64,000 nt of DNA from positions 3,898,934 through 3,962,933 of the forward strand of contig NZ_CP137079.1 of NCBI RefSeq assembly GCF_033170155.1. Reading direction: 5' to 3'. Under the pieces are notes generated by a model. It had not been told where the DNA came from, made no database searches, and worked only from the letters and a program-made list of their open reading frames with translations. Numbering within the stretch: position 1 is the first letter of the stretch; each line of letters begins with the position of its first letter. Both the position numbers and the translations under genes were made by a program. This stretch comes from Raineyella sp. W15-4. GTDB lineage: Bacteria; Actinomycetota; Actinomycetes; Propionibacteriales; Propionibacteriaceae. Below, piece after piece: positions 1 to 9,135 of the stretch.

Positions 1-492
1 GTCGCCCGCGACATCGCCCACGCCAAGATCCGCGAACGCCTCGACGCCGGCGAGGAGATGCCGCAGTACCTCAAGGACCACCCGGTCTACTACGCCGGCC
101 CGGCCAAGACCCCGGAGGGGATGGCCTCCGGCTCGTTCGGGCCGACAACCGCCGGCCGGATGGACTCCTACGTCGACCAGTTCCAGGCAGCCGGCGGCTC
201 GATGATCATGCTGGCCAAGGGCAACCGGTCGAAGGCCGTCACCGACGCCTGCGCCGCACACGGCGGCTTCTACCTCGGCTCGATCGGCGGCCCGGCGGCC
301 CGGCTCGCCCAGGACTGCATCAAGAAGGTCGAGGTGCTGGAGTACCCCGAGCTCGGCATGGAGGCCGTCTGGCGGATCGAGGTGGAGGACTTCCCGGCCT
401 TCATCATCGTCGACGACAAGGGCAACGACTTCTTCTCCTCGGTCAGCAAGCCGATCGCCCGGACCATCCCGGTGCGGGCGGGAGCCAAGTAG
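1..492 (+). CDS. Class I fumarate hydratase, C-terminal part (partial)
   Basis: The reading frame is open from the first base, so the start lies outside the window; 163 residues are visible. The segment carries the class I fumarase C-terminal (beta) region, with [20 protein letters not shown], the [12 protein letters not shown] block and [16 protein letters not shown]. Class I fumarases are oxygen-sensitive 4Fe-4S enzymes that interconvert fumarate and malate in the TCA cycle. The Fe-S cysteines sit in the missing N-terminal part. Translation ends at TAG 490-492 and a large inverted repeat follows. Family assignment is firm; the length of the whole protein cannot be judged. Confidence 0.93.
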   Translation, partial: VARDIAHAKIRERLDAGEEMPQYLKDHPVYYAGPAKTPEGMASGSFGPTTAGRMDSYVDQFQAAGGSMIMLAKGNRSKAVTDACAAHGGFYLGSIGGPAARLAQDCIKKVEVLEYPELGMEAVWRIEVEDFPAFIIVDDKGNDFFSSVSKPIARTIPVRAGAK

Positions 493-531
493 GCCGAATC
501 GGAGGATCGGCGGGTCCCCACCGCACCTCCA

Positions 532-597
532 CCTCCGCGTTTCGCCCGTGCATTGGTGTTGGACTACAGACGACAACGCTCGGGCGAAACGCGGAGG
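532..597. repeat. 17-bp perfect inverted repeat, 32-nt loop
   Basis: The arms at 532-548 and 581-597 are exact reverse complements (CCTCCGCGTTTCGCCCG and its complement). They start 40 bp after the fumarase stop. The stem could terminate fumarase transcription, although there is no T-run and the loop is long. It could equally be a REP- or MITE-like element. Confidence 0.7.
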
Positions 598-633
598 CCG
601 CCGGCCGAGTCTCGGTGCGGTGTCAGTGCCGGA

Positions 634-1027
634 GTGAATCATCATGGACGTGAGCGAGACATCGCCAAGTACGCCAGAGGCGAGGTGTTGCTGACCGTCC
701 GCGTTGCTCGAGAGCGCGCCCCTGCTCAGTGAGTTCTCGGATTGGCACGCCGTGCTGAATCGCTACCTCCATGTGCCGGTGAACCCTGGCGAGTCGGAGG
801 ACGAGTGGGAGTTGCGCTGGACCGCGCTCGATGACGACTTCGGCGCGCGAGCGAAGCCTTACGACGCGGCCCCGATCACCGAATGGCCCGACGAACTGCG
901 TGCCGAGATCGAGTCTTCGTGGGAGGCGATCTTCGATCCGGCGACATGGCGACCGAAGCTCAACCTCCAAGCCACGATCAGTGAACTCCGCACCGCTGAT
1001 GTTGTTCGGGCGGTCCGTATCCGCTGA
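634..1027 (+). pseudogene. DUF3841-like protein remnant, frameshifted and truncated
   Basis: Two frames together give one recognisable protein. Frame 1 from about 634 encodes RDIAKYARGEVLLTVRVARE, then stops near 727. The frame shifted by one base continues from about 704 with LLSEFSDWHAVLNRYL and ends SSWEAIFDPATWRPKLNLQ. The LLS(D/E)F..WH.VLN block and the closing SWE.IFD segment resemble the C-terminal half of DUF3841 proteins, which are usually near 190 residues and of unknown function. The N-terminal half is absent. A single-base shift near 715-725 separates the parts. I read it as a decayed gene next to a toxin-antitoxin pair; the family call comes from memory of the motif and is moderate. 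Confidence 0.5.
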
Positions 1028-1117
1028 GTGAAGGGCGTCAGCGATGTCACTCGTGCCCATCCAAGGTTGCTCTTTTGGGTGAGGTCCTTTGGGTGAGACC
1101 GGAATCTGAGTATCAGA

Positions 1118-1123
1118 TATGAT
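1118..1123 (+). promoter_or_regulatory. -10 box of vapBC, probably leaderless
   Basis: TATGAT lies 6 bp before the ATG at 1130, so transcription would begin at or beside the start codon. No Shine-Dalgarno sequence precedes the ATG. The box is part of the near-palindrome ATCAGATATGAT (1112-1123), a plausible VapBC autoregulatory site. Confidence 0.5.
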
Positions 1124-1129
1124 GGCTTC

Positions 1130-1387
1130 ATGCGAACCCTCACTGCGACTGAGGCGTCTCGTCATTTCTCCGACCTGCTCGACGCGATCGAGGCCGGCGA
1201 GACCGTCACCGTGACCCGAGGAGGCCGGCCGATCGTCGAGATGCGCCCCGCGCCCCACCGCACCGGGCGTGATCTCCGTACGGCCCTGGCCGGCCTGGCT
1301 CCGCCGGATGACCGGTTCGCTGCCGACATCGCGGACGCTGTGGCGAATCTTACCGACGAGCAGGCGGACCCATGGGCAGACGTCTGA
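1130..1387 (+). CDS. vapB: Antitoxin of Phd/YefM type (VapB)
   Basis: This 85-residue protein opens with MRTLTATEASRHFSDLLDAI and GETVTVTRGGRPIVEM, the N-terminal DNA-binding fold of the Phd/YefM antitoxins. The acidic C-terminal tail (LTDEQADPWADV) is the part that normally wraps the toxin. It overlaps the PIN toxin gene by 16 bp, as expected for a translationally coupled pair. Family knowledge says such antitoxins bind and silence the toxin and, with it, repress their own promoter. The upstream near-palindrome fits that. The start codon is well placed because the N-terminal motif begins immediately after it. Confidence 0.93.
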   Translation: MRTLTATEASRHFSDLLDAIEAGETVTVTRGGRPIVEMRPAPHRTGRDLRTALAGLAPPDDRFAADIADAVANLTDEQADPWADV

Positions 1388-1770
1388 TCCTCGACACCAA
1401 TGTCCTGATCGACTATGAACGCGGCGCCGTCGACCGGGCTGCGCTGGACGACGATGAGCTGGCCATCGCCGCCATCACCGTGGCCGAATACCGCACCGGT
1501 ATCGAGCTGGCGGATACGGCGGAGCGTGCCGCCGCTCGTTCCCGCGCGCTGGCGGTGATCACCGACACCGTGGACGTGCTGGAGTACACGGAGGCCACCG
1601 CTGTCCAGCATGCCCGGCTGATCGCTGCTGCTCGACGGTCCGGGAAGCCCCGCGGAGCCCATGACCTGATCATCGCCGCGCATGCTGCCCAGACCGGGCG
1701 GGTGCTGCTCAGCCGGGACGCGTCAGCCCGCTTCGCCGACCTGCCCGGTGTGGTGGCCGAGGAGCCGTGA
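1372..1770 (+). CDS. vapC: PIN-domain ribonuclease toxin VapC
   Basis: The 132-residue protein shows the PIN-domain pattern. An acidic residue sits in LILDTNVLIDYERG near the N terminus, a glutamate in ITVAEYRTGIE, and the C-terminal aspartates in RGAHDLIIAAHA and VLLSRDASARFADLPG. These residues form the metal site of VapC endoribonucleases, which cleave RNA (tRNA, rRNA or mRNA, depending on the member). All the expected acidic positions are present, so the toxin looks intact. Its cognate antitoxin is the overlapping upstream gene. The RNA target cannot be predicted from sequence. Confidence 0.94.
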   Translation: MGRRLILDTNVLIDYERGAVDRAALDDDELAIAAITVAEYRTGIELADTAERAAARSRALAVITDTVDVLEYTEATAVQHARLIAAARRSGKPRGAHDLIIAAHAAQTGRVLLSRDASARFADLPGVVAEEP

Positions 1771-2002
1771 CCGGGTGACATCAGCCCGACGAGGACAAGG
1801 TGCGTACCGGTCCGGTCGGTGATCCACAGATGTCCGCCCTGCAGGCCCGTACGGCGCGAGCGGAGCGACTAAAATTTGTTCCTAGCACAACGCCGAGCGG
1901 CGCGGCATCCCGGTCGTAGGACCAGGCCCCTCAGGGGCCGCCGGGACCGGGCCCGACCGGGCCCACCGCGAGAGGTGTACCCGCTCGGCAGGAGGAACCA
2001 TC
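1771..2002. other. Spacer with candidate promoter for amrS
   Basis: The only A/T-rich patch is around 1870-1885 and includes TAAAAT at 1870-1875, a possible -10 box that would leave a 5' leader of about 120 nt. No clear -35 box is seen. A strong ribosome binding site, AGGAGG, ends just before the ATG at 2003. Confidence 0.3.
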
Positions 2003-3091
<1,089 letters not shown>

Positions 3092-3140
3092 GCCGGGCCG
3101 TTCGAGCCGCCTGGGTGGACCCACCGCGAAGGAGCGCCAG

Positions 3141-3671
3141 ATGGAGAATTCCCCGTTCGCGAAGCTGCGGGACGTGCCGCGCTTCCAGCTGACCAGCACC
3201 GACGTCACCGACGGGGAGGAGCTGGCGCCCCGGCACCGGTCCCGGAGGATGCAGATCCCCGGCGGGGAGGACGTCTCGCCGCAGCTGAGCTGGTCCGGCT
3301 TCCCGGCGGCCACCCGGTCGTTCGCCCTGACCTGCTACGACCCGGACGCGCCGACCCAGTCGGGCTGGTGGCACTGGGCGGTGCTCGACCTCCCCGTGGA
3401 CTGCACCGACCTCGCCACCGGCGCGGGCAGCACGACCGAGCCGGGGCTGCCGGAGGGTGCGCTGACCCTGCGCAACGATGCGGGGACGGCGGGCTACCTC
3501 GGTGCCGCACCGCCGGAGGGGCACGGCCGGCACCGGTACTTCTTCACCGTGCACGCGGTCGACGTGGAGCGGCTCGACCTGTCGCCGGACGCCACGCCGG
3601 CGACACTCGGCTTCACCCTGTTCTTCCACACTCTCGGGCGCGCCTGGCTGACACCGATCTTCGGTCGGTGA
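3141..3671 (+). CDS. YbhB/YbcL (PEBP) family protein
   Basis: This 176-residue protein matches the bacterial phosphatidylethanolamine-binding/Raf-kinase-inhibitor-like family: [36 protein letters not shown] and [17 protein letters not shown]. The DPDAP and GHGRHRY segments line the anion-binding pocket in this fold. Bacterial members are small cytosolic or periplasmic proteins with no settled role. AAGGAG lies 7 bp before the ATG. It follows amrS by 49 bp on the same strand and may be co-transcribed. A hairpin closes the unit downstream. Confidence 0.92.
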   Translation: MENSPFAKLRDVPRFQLTSTDVTDGEELAPRHRSRRMQIPGGEDVSPQLSWSGFPAATRSFALTCYDPDAPTQSGWWHWAVLDLPVDCTDLATGAGSTTEPGLPEGALTLRNDAGTAGYLGAAPPEGHGRHRYFFTVHAVDVERLDLSPDATPATLGFTLFFHTLGRAWLTPIFGR

Positions 3672-3722
3672 CGCCGGGCAGCGCACAGGATGACCGATCG
3701 CGCAGAACGACCCGGGTGTGGC

Positions 3723-3747
3723 CCCCGGTGGGCATCGTCCACCGGGG
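3723..3747. terminator. Hairpin between convergent genes
   Basis: A 9-bp perfect stem (CCCCGGTGG at 3723-3731 with its complement at 3739-3747) closes a 7-nt loop. It lies between the PEBP gene and the convergent secreted-protein gene. There is no T-run, so factor-independent termination is not assured. Confidence 0.45.
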
Positions 3748-3755
3748 TGAGCGCC

Positions 3756-3790
3756 CTCAGGATCGCCTGACCACGCTCAGGATCGCCTGA
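3756..3790. repeat. 15-bp direct repeat, period 20
   Basis: CTCAGGATCGCCTGA occurs at 3756-3770 and again at 3776-3790, immediately before the end of the convergent gene. A third partial copy of the CTCAG word follows at 3796. Confidence 0.7.
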
Positions 3791-3796
3791 TCGTCC

Positions 3797-4786
3797 TCAG
3801 TCGGTGACGCGTACGGACAGATCGGCGGAACGGAAGAGGCGGCTGAGTTCCCTGCGGGTGAGCGTGCCGGTCCGCCGATCATCCAGCTGTCGCTGGAACG
3901 CCTTGACGGCCGACACGGTCTCCGGTCCGTAGTGTCCGTTGACCTTGTCCTGCCGCAGCAGACCAAGCTCCTGCAGCGCCTGCTGAACGGTGAAGACCTC
4001 CGACCCGTACGCGCTGATCGAGGTGGACGCGGTGTTCCGGTCGCTGCGCTGTGCCGACGTGAGATGGTCGACGGACACGGTGCCGACCGTTCGCACTGAC
4101 GGGGTCGGGGTGGCGGTCGCCGACGGCCTCGGGGTGGCGCTCGCGGTCCGGGTCGGTGTCGGGCTGGCCGTCGGCGTGGCGGAGGCGGTCGGCGTGGCAG
4201 TGGCGGTCGCCGTCGGGCTGGTGGCAGCGGTCCTGACCGGCGTCTCGCTGTAGACCGTGCAACCGGCCGCCAGCGACCCGGGAACCACGACGTACCCGGC
4301 GTCCGGGTCGCGGATCACGGTGTGCAGGTCGGTGATCCTGGACGCACAGTTGTTCGCCACGGACCGGGAGACATTCTGGCCGCCGATGTAGATGTCGATC
4401 CAGGGGTGGCCCTGATAGCCGGTGTGGCAGGGGCCGTTCTGCGGCGTGGCGCCGTCTCCGCAGGTGTCTTCGACGATGGCGTAGCGGCGCAGTGCCGGGA
4501 TGTAGAACCGGGTGCCGGCGGGGTAGTCCAGGACGTCGCGCCCGTTGGTGATCGAATGGCCGACCGCCAGGGTCACCGGATCGTCGTAGCTGCCGGTCCC
4601 TCCGGCGTTGGTGTGGATGACCGGGTCGGAGATGTCGCTGGAGCCCGGCGGGGTGTTGTCCCACCAGCTGTACCCGGTGACGTACATGGTCGTGGTGGTC
4701 GGGGCGGCCTCGGCCACCGCCGCAGACGTGATCGGAGCAATGAGGGCAACAGTGGCGGCGATGGCGGCAATCGGTCGAGCAGTCAT
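3797..4786 (-). CDS. Secreted peptidoglycan-binding protein with DPBB-like domain
   Basis: The 329-residue product begins with a hydrophobic Ala-rich signal peptide ending near AEAAP (residue about 29). Residues about 32-175 have YVTGYSWWDNTPPGS, TRFYIPALRRYAIVEDTCG and a cysteine pair, resembling double-psi beta-barrel (RlpA/expansin-like) modules. A linker of about 60 residues rich in Thr, Ala, Ser and Pro follows. The C-terminal domain (residues about 265-320, YGSEVFTVQQALQELGLL and NGHYGPETVSAVKAFQRQL) is a peptidoglycan-binding PGBD1 repeat. It is probably exported and bound to the cell wall. Enzymatic activity is not evident. The start is the only ATG that gives a complete signal peptide. 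Confidence 0.8.
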   Translation of the reverse strand: MTARPIAAIAATVALIAPITSAAVAEAAPTTTTMYVTGYSWWDNTPPGSSDISDPVIHTNAGGTGSYDDPVTLAVGHSITNGRDVLDYPAGTRFYIPALRRYAIVEDTCGDGATPQNGPCHTGYQGHPWIDIYIGGQNVSRSVANNCASRITDLHTVIRDPDAGYVVVPGSLAAGCTVYSETPVRTAATSPTATATATPTASATPTASPTPTRTASATPRPSATATPTPSVRTVGTVSVDHLTSAQRSDRNTASTSISAYGSEVFTVQQALQELGLLRQDKVNGHYGPETVSAVKAFQRQLDDRRTGTLTRRELSRLFRSADLSVRVTD

Positions 4787-4910
4787 GAGTCGGTGATCCT
4801 CACGTTCGGTTCGGGGTGCCGAGGGTCGGTCAGCGGGCGAGTGCCCCGCGGTCGGCGAGCCGTCCCGGCCGGGGCGGAAAGGCCTACCAAGGCCGGATAT
4901 TATTCCGCCA

Positions 4911-5813
4911 TTACCGGTCCGATGGCCTGGAGCCTAGCGTAGATGTGGTCCGGACCGCACCCCCCACCGCAGGTTCCACCGCCAGCAGGGCCGACAGGAC
5001 GGTGATCACACCCTGCTCGGCGTTCGACGGGGCGGTGTAGCGGGCCGCGGCACGGACCTGTGGGTGGGCGTTCGCCATCGCGTACGAATGCTCGACCGCG
5101 CCGAGCATCTCCAGGTCGTTCAGGTAGTCGCCGAAGGCCACCGTGTTGGCGGGACCGATGCCCATCGTCCGCTGCAACCGGCGGATGGCGGTGCCCTTGT
5201 TGACCGACCGGCCCATCAGGTCGACCCAGTGGTGGCCGGACACCACCACCTGGTGGCCGGCGCGCAACGGCGCGAGGGCCTGGGCCGTCACCGCCGAGTC
5301 GACGAAGTCGAAGACGGCGATCTTGAGCACCTCGTCGTCGGGGACCAGCACGTCGTCCACCACGGCGAGCTCGGCGTAGTAGGGCTCGGCCTGGGCGACG
5401 AACGGCGGATCCCGACGTTCGATGTAGGCCGATCGCTTGCCGCACAGCACGACGCCGACGTCACGGCCGCTGCCGGCGAGCGTACGGACCCGGGTGATCG
5501 CCTCCTCGACGAACGGCCGGTCCAGCGGCATCGCGCTCACCTCGACGCCGTCGCGGACCACGAAGGAGCCGTTCTCGGCGATGAAGACCATCCCGTCACG
5601 GGCCCGGTCGAACTGGTGCCGCAGGGTCGCGTACTGGCGCCCGCTGGCCGGGGCGAAGGCGATCCCGCGCTCGCGCATCCGGGTCAGCAGCGGCCACAAC
5701 CCGTCGGGAATCCGGCCCTCGGCGTCCAGCAGGGTGCCGTCCATGTCCGCGACGACGAGGCGTACGTCGGACGGATCGGGGGGCAGGTCCGGCATCTTGT
5801 CCAGGGTCGGCAC
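4911..5813 (-). CDS. HAD-superfamily hydrolase, Cof type
   Basis: The 300-residue protein has the HAD motif I aspartates in VVADMDGTLLDAEG, a Cof-type cap insertion, a lysine in SVNKGTAIRRL (motif III) and motif IV in VAFGDYLNDLEML. This layout is typical of HAD type IIB phosphatases, which remove phosphate from sugar phosphates or cofactors in the cytosol. Substrate cannot be inferred. It lies 9 bp after another HAD gene on the same strand, so the two are almost certainly co-transcribed. The first ~20 residues before the motif are variable and a start at M7 is possible. Confidence 0.9.
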   Translation of the reverse strand: MPTLDKMPDLPPDPSDVRLVVADMDGTLLDAEGRIPDGLWPLLTRMRERGIAFAPASGRQYATLRHQFDRARDGMVFIAENGSFVVRDGVEVSAMPLDRPFVEEAITRVRTLAGSGRDVGVVLCGKRSAYIERRDPPFVAQAEPYYAELAVVDDVLVPDDEVLKIAVFDFVDSAVTAQALAPLRAGHQVVVSGHHWVDLMGRSVNKGTAIRRLQRTMGIGPANTVAFGDYLNDLEMLGAVEHSYAMANAHPQVRAAARYTAPSNAEQGVITVLSALLAVEPAVGGAVRTTSTLGSRPSDR

Positions 5814-5822
5814 GCCCCGATC

Positions 5823-6647
5823 CTACGTCGCCGGGCCGGGCCGCCCGGGGCCGGTGGCGGTCAGCAGCCGGTCGATCAGCTCGTGGGCACTGCCGACGGC
5901 GGTCTCGCAGGCGGCGAGCACCTCCGCGGGGGAGTGCCGCAGGGCGATCGGGTGGTCGGCCTCGGCATGCATGCTCAGGTCGTTCCAGGAGTCCCCGATC
6001 GTCCACACCGGGCCGTGGTCGGGGACCAGGTCGGCCAGCAGCCGGCGCAGCCCCAGCCCCTTGGTCGCCCCGGCCGGGACGATGTCGAGGAAGGTCTGGT
6101 TGCGGTGCAGCACGCCGCGGTCGCCGACCAGGTCGGTGAGGGTGGCTGCCAGCCGGGCCCGGTCGGCGTCACCGGGCACGAACAGCGGGATGCCGAACAG
6201 CTCCTGGCCGGCGACCCACTCCGCGTCGGCCGGCTCGAAGGCCGGCAGGATCATCGAGTGGATGCCGGCCCGGTTGAGCACCTCGTAGTCCCGCTCCAGG
6301 GTGGACGCGTAGAGGGCGAGGACCTCGTCGCGGACCGTACGGAACACCTCCGGGAACAGCGCCGGGTCGTGGGACCGGACCGACAGCGGGACCAGGTCGC
6401 CGTCGGTGATCACCGCCCCGGTGAAGGCGATCACGTAGTCGGGCCGGGGCAGGGCGGAGGTCCACACCCGCCGGGTGGCGTCGACCGACTTGCCGGTGTC
6501 CAGGACCAGGAGGTTGCCGGCCGCGGTCCAGGCCTGCAGGGCCGCGGCGTCCGTCGACGGGACTTCTCCGTCGAACACGATCGTGCCGTCGAGGTCGCAG
6601 ACCAGGACCGCGGGTCGGCGGTCGGTGGCGCTCAGTCGGGGATCCAC
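5823..6647 (-). CDS. HAD-family phosphatase (SPP-like)
   Basis: This 274-residue protein shows motif I as VLVCDLDGTIVFDGE, motif II near VLDTGKSVDATRR, a lysine in ATKGLGLRRLL and motif IV in WTIGDSWNDLSMHAEADHPI. It belongs to the HAD type IIB/sucrose-phosphatase-like group. It is distinct from the downstream HAD protein, with which it shares an operon (9-bp gap). Tandem paralogous HAD phosphatases may divide substrates between them, but nothing in the context names one. An upstream spacer of about 220 bp separates it from the divergent membrane-protein gene. Confidence 0.87.
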   Translation of the reverse strand: MDPRLSATDRRPAVLVCDLDGTIVFDGEVPSTDAAALQAWTAAGNLLVLDTGKSVDATRRVWTSALPRPDYVIAFTGAVITDGDLVPLSVRSHDPALFPEVFRTVRDEVLALYASTLERDYEVLNRAGIHSMILPAFEPADAEWVAGQELFGIPLFVPGDADRARLAATLTDLVGDRGVLHRNQTFLDIVPAGATKGLGLRRLLADLVPDHGPVWTIGDSWNDLSMHAEADHPIALRHSPAEVLAACETAVGSAHELIDRLLTATGPGRPGPAT

Positions 6648-6872
6648 CGGACTATCGTCTCATTGCTGGTCCGGCCGTCACCGAGGACCCGATCCTCATC
6701 CGCGGTCCGCAGTGATGAGGCGTCAGCCGATGTGACGTGCCGCACAGTCGGACGCCCGCGAGCGGGAGCGTACGGCGCCCGGCTATCGTGAGCGCAGCCA
6801 ATTCAAGATTCAACCGACCCGGCGAGGTGTCCCACGTCCGCCGGGTCGGGTGCGCTCCCCGAACGGACCGTC

Positions 6873-7985
6873 ATGAATGAAACAGCGCCCACCGCCGCGC
6901 GCCGTCCCCTCGACCAGCCGGTGCTCGGCATCCTGGTGCTGGTCGTGGCCGTGGTCATCTCCCTGGCCTTCATCGCACTCTTCTCCTGGCCCACCTTCCG
7001 CGACTGGGTCTCCTATGTGCTCGTCTGCGGGGTGCCGAGCCTCTTCGTGATCGGCGCCTTCTGGCACACCGAGCACCCCCGGCCGATCGGCCGGCTGGGC
7101 CAGCCCTGGCGCGGCCTGGCCTTCCTCGCCCTGATGCTGGTCAACGCCGCGGTGATCGCCACCCTGCTGGTCGTGCTGTTCGGTGGCGGACTGACACCGC
7201 CGGTGCCGAACGTCGCGCACATCGCGATCATGGCGGTGCCCTACACCTTCCTGCTCGCGGTGATCTGGGGCGGGTGGCCGTTCCGCGGCATCCGGAACCC
7301 GGTGCTCGGCGGGTACCTCCTGATGCTCGTGGCGTACGTGTTGTCCGTCCTGACCTACCTGCTGCTGGCCAACTACTCCTCCTTCGAGGGCGGGCCGGCG
7401 TACGTCGCGGCGCTGGATCCGCACGGCCCGTTCGACATCTGGGCGGTGATGACCACCGTGGTCACCACGATGGCGGTGGGCCTGCTGGTGCTGCACTTCG
7501 GGTTCTGGCCGTTGACCGAGCGGATCATGAAGAACCCGCCGGTTGCGGCGGCCGCCTCGACCGGCCTGATCGCGGCGGTGACGGTGGTTGCCGAGGTGCT
7601 CGGCGTGGGCCTGTTCCGGCTGTCCTGGCCGACCATGCTGACCGGGGTCACGGTGGCATTCCTCTTCGGGTCGATCGTCGTGCTGAACATCCTCCAGGGC
7701 CGGGTGCCGGCGCCGAAGGCGCAGCCCGCCCGGGGCCTGGTCTCGGCCCTGATCGCCGCCGTCGTGGGGGTGCTGCTCGGCCAGCTCTACGTCCTGGTGC
7801 TGCCGGTGGTGTCGGGTGAGATCGCCTTCGGCGCGCCGGGCTTCCAGGGCGAGGTGTGGCTGGCGTCGGCGCTGCTCGGAGTCACCTTCCCGCTGCTGGC
7901 GGTGCTGAGCGACGGCTTCGCGTTCTGGCCGTTCGTCGGCGCCGGGGCGACGGAGAAGACGGCGCCGGTGGAGGCGGCGGAATAG
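6873..7985 (+). CDS. Polytopic membrane protein, unknown function
   Basis: The 370-residue protein has about ten hydrophobic segments, beginning with VLGILVLVVAVVISLAFIAL at residue about 18, a short cytoplasmic N terminus and an acidic C-terminal tail (ATEKTAPVEAAE). Connecting loops are rich in Trp, Pro and Gly. I recognise no transporter signature, active-site motif or charged transmembrane residues that would point to a function. It stands alone between the HAD pair (divergent) and a DeoR regulator (convergent). The ATG at 6873 lacks a clear ribosome binding site, so the start is provisional. Confidence 0.75.
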   Translation: MNETAPTAARRPLDQPVLGILVLVVAVVISLAFIALFSWPTFRDWVSYVLVCGVPSLFVIGAFWHTEHPRPIGRLGQPWRGLAFLALMLVNAAVIATLLVVLFGGGLTPPVPNVAHIAIMAVPYTFLLAVIWGGWPFRGIRNPVLGGYLLMLVAYVLSVLTYLLLANYSSFEGGPAYVAALDPHGPFDIWAVMTTVVTTMAVGLLVLHFGFWPLTERIMKNPPVAAAASTGLIAAVTVVAEVLGVGLFRLSWPTMLTGVTVAFLFGSIVVLNILQGRVPAPKAQPARGLVSALIAAVVGVLLGQLYVLVLPVVSGEIAFGAPGFQGEVWLASALLGVTFPLLAVLSDGFAFWPFVGAGATEKTAPVEAAE

Positions 7986-8022
7986 GTCACCGCCTCAGCC
8001 GTCCAGCAGCGGGATCCGTCCG

Positions 8023-8874
8023 TCAGGTCTCCTCGCCCGGTGTCCTGGCGACGATGATGTCCTCGGCGCCGGCGGCCCGGAGCTCGGTGAGAGCCTCGGG
8101 CGCGGCGCCGTCGTCGGTGATCAGGCCCCAGCCGGCGGGCAGCGTGGACCAGTAGTTGAACGGCTGGTGTCGGCCCAGCTTGGAGGAGTCGGCGACCACG
8201 TAGACCTGCTGGGTGTTGCTGAGCATGATCGACTTCAGCCGGGCCTGCTCGTAGGTGCGGGAAGTGATACCCCGGCGCGGATCCACCGCGTCGGTACCGA
8301 TGAAGGCGAAGGTCGCGTACACGTGCCTGAGCATCGCCTCGGCGTCGGGCCCGTACGTCGTCTCGTTGAAACCGCGTAGCGACCCGCCGAGCACGGTCAC
8401 CCGGACCCGCTCGTACGGCACCAGTTGTTGCACCACGCGCAGGCCGTTGGTGATCACCGAGACCGGGCGGTCGCCGAGAGCGATCGCCAACTGCTCGGTG
8501 GTCGAGCCGGAGTCGAGGATGACCAGGTCGCCGTCCTCGATGAGTTCGGCGGCAGCCCGCCCGATGACACGTTTGGCGTCGGAATGGGTCGACTCCCGCT
8601 CGACCATGGTGAGCTCGGCGGGCAGCCGCTGCAGCGCGGCGCCGCCGTAGGTGCGGGTGACGAGGCGTTGCTCCTGCAGATCGGTCAGGTCGCGGCGGAT
8701 GGTCGCGACCGAGACCCCGAACGTCTCGGACAGGTCGCTCACGGTGACGTTCGACTCCGGATCACTGGTTAGCAGGTGCAGGATCTGCTGGCGGCGACGT
8801 TGCCCCTTGCTGGCTCGTTCCGGACGCGGGATGCCCTGCTCTCCTGACGTACGGGTGGGGCGGGCCTCGTGCAT
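8023..8874 (-). CDS. DeoR/GlpR-family transcriptional regulator
   Basis: The 283-residue protein has a winged HTH near residues 28-80 (RRRQQILHLL, VTVSDLSETFGVSVATIRRDL, LVTRTYGGA). A DeoR sensor domain follows, with VILDSGSTTEQLAIAL, NGLRVVQQL, GGSLRGFNETTYGP and FIGTDAVDPRRGITSR, the sugar-phosphate pocket of this family. Such proteins usually repress sugar catabolic operons and are released by phosphorylated sugars. No target is adjacent on the same strand; the nearest catabolic unit is the tetronate cluster a little further on. The start is uncertain because the first ~25 residues are charged and unstructured. Confidence 0.93.
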   Translation of the reverse strand: MHEARPTRTSGEQGIPRPERASKGQRRRQQILHLLTSDPESNVTVSDLSETFGVSVATIRRDLTDLQEQRLVTRTYGGAALQRLPAELTMVERESTHSDAKRVIGRAAAELIEDGDLVILDSGSTTEQLAIALGDRPVSVITNGLRVVQQLVPYERVRVTVLGGSLRGFNETTYGPDAEAMLRHVYATFAFIGTDAVDPRRGITSRTYEQARLKSIMLSNTQQVYVVADSSKLGRHQPFNYWSTLPAGWGLITDDGAAPEALTELRAAGAEDIIVARTPGEET

Positions 8875-9135
8875 GTGCCGATTCTCCCCCCACCCAGGTG
8901 GATCCCGTCCATCGGTCGGTGTTCGAGTCTCGGGTCCACCTGCGGGGCGACTCGGATCACCGTTGACTCACTGTGGTCGGTCCCCGGGGTCGGACACCGG
9001 AGACTCTTGGCGCGGTTCGATCACAGCTCGTTGCTTAAAATGATCGTTTAGATCAAAGATGCTGTCAAGTACGACCTGAAGTGACTCAAATCACCGCCAA
9101 GTGGCCAAGTCACTGACAGGTGATGCTTGAATCGA

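Noticed and set aside
5064..6791. 575-codon plus-strand open frame opposite the two HAD genes
   Set aside because: It is antisense to two genes with complete HAD motifs, reads as low-complexity Gly/Val/Arg/His and has no ribosome binding site.
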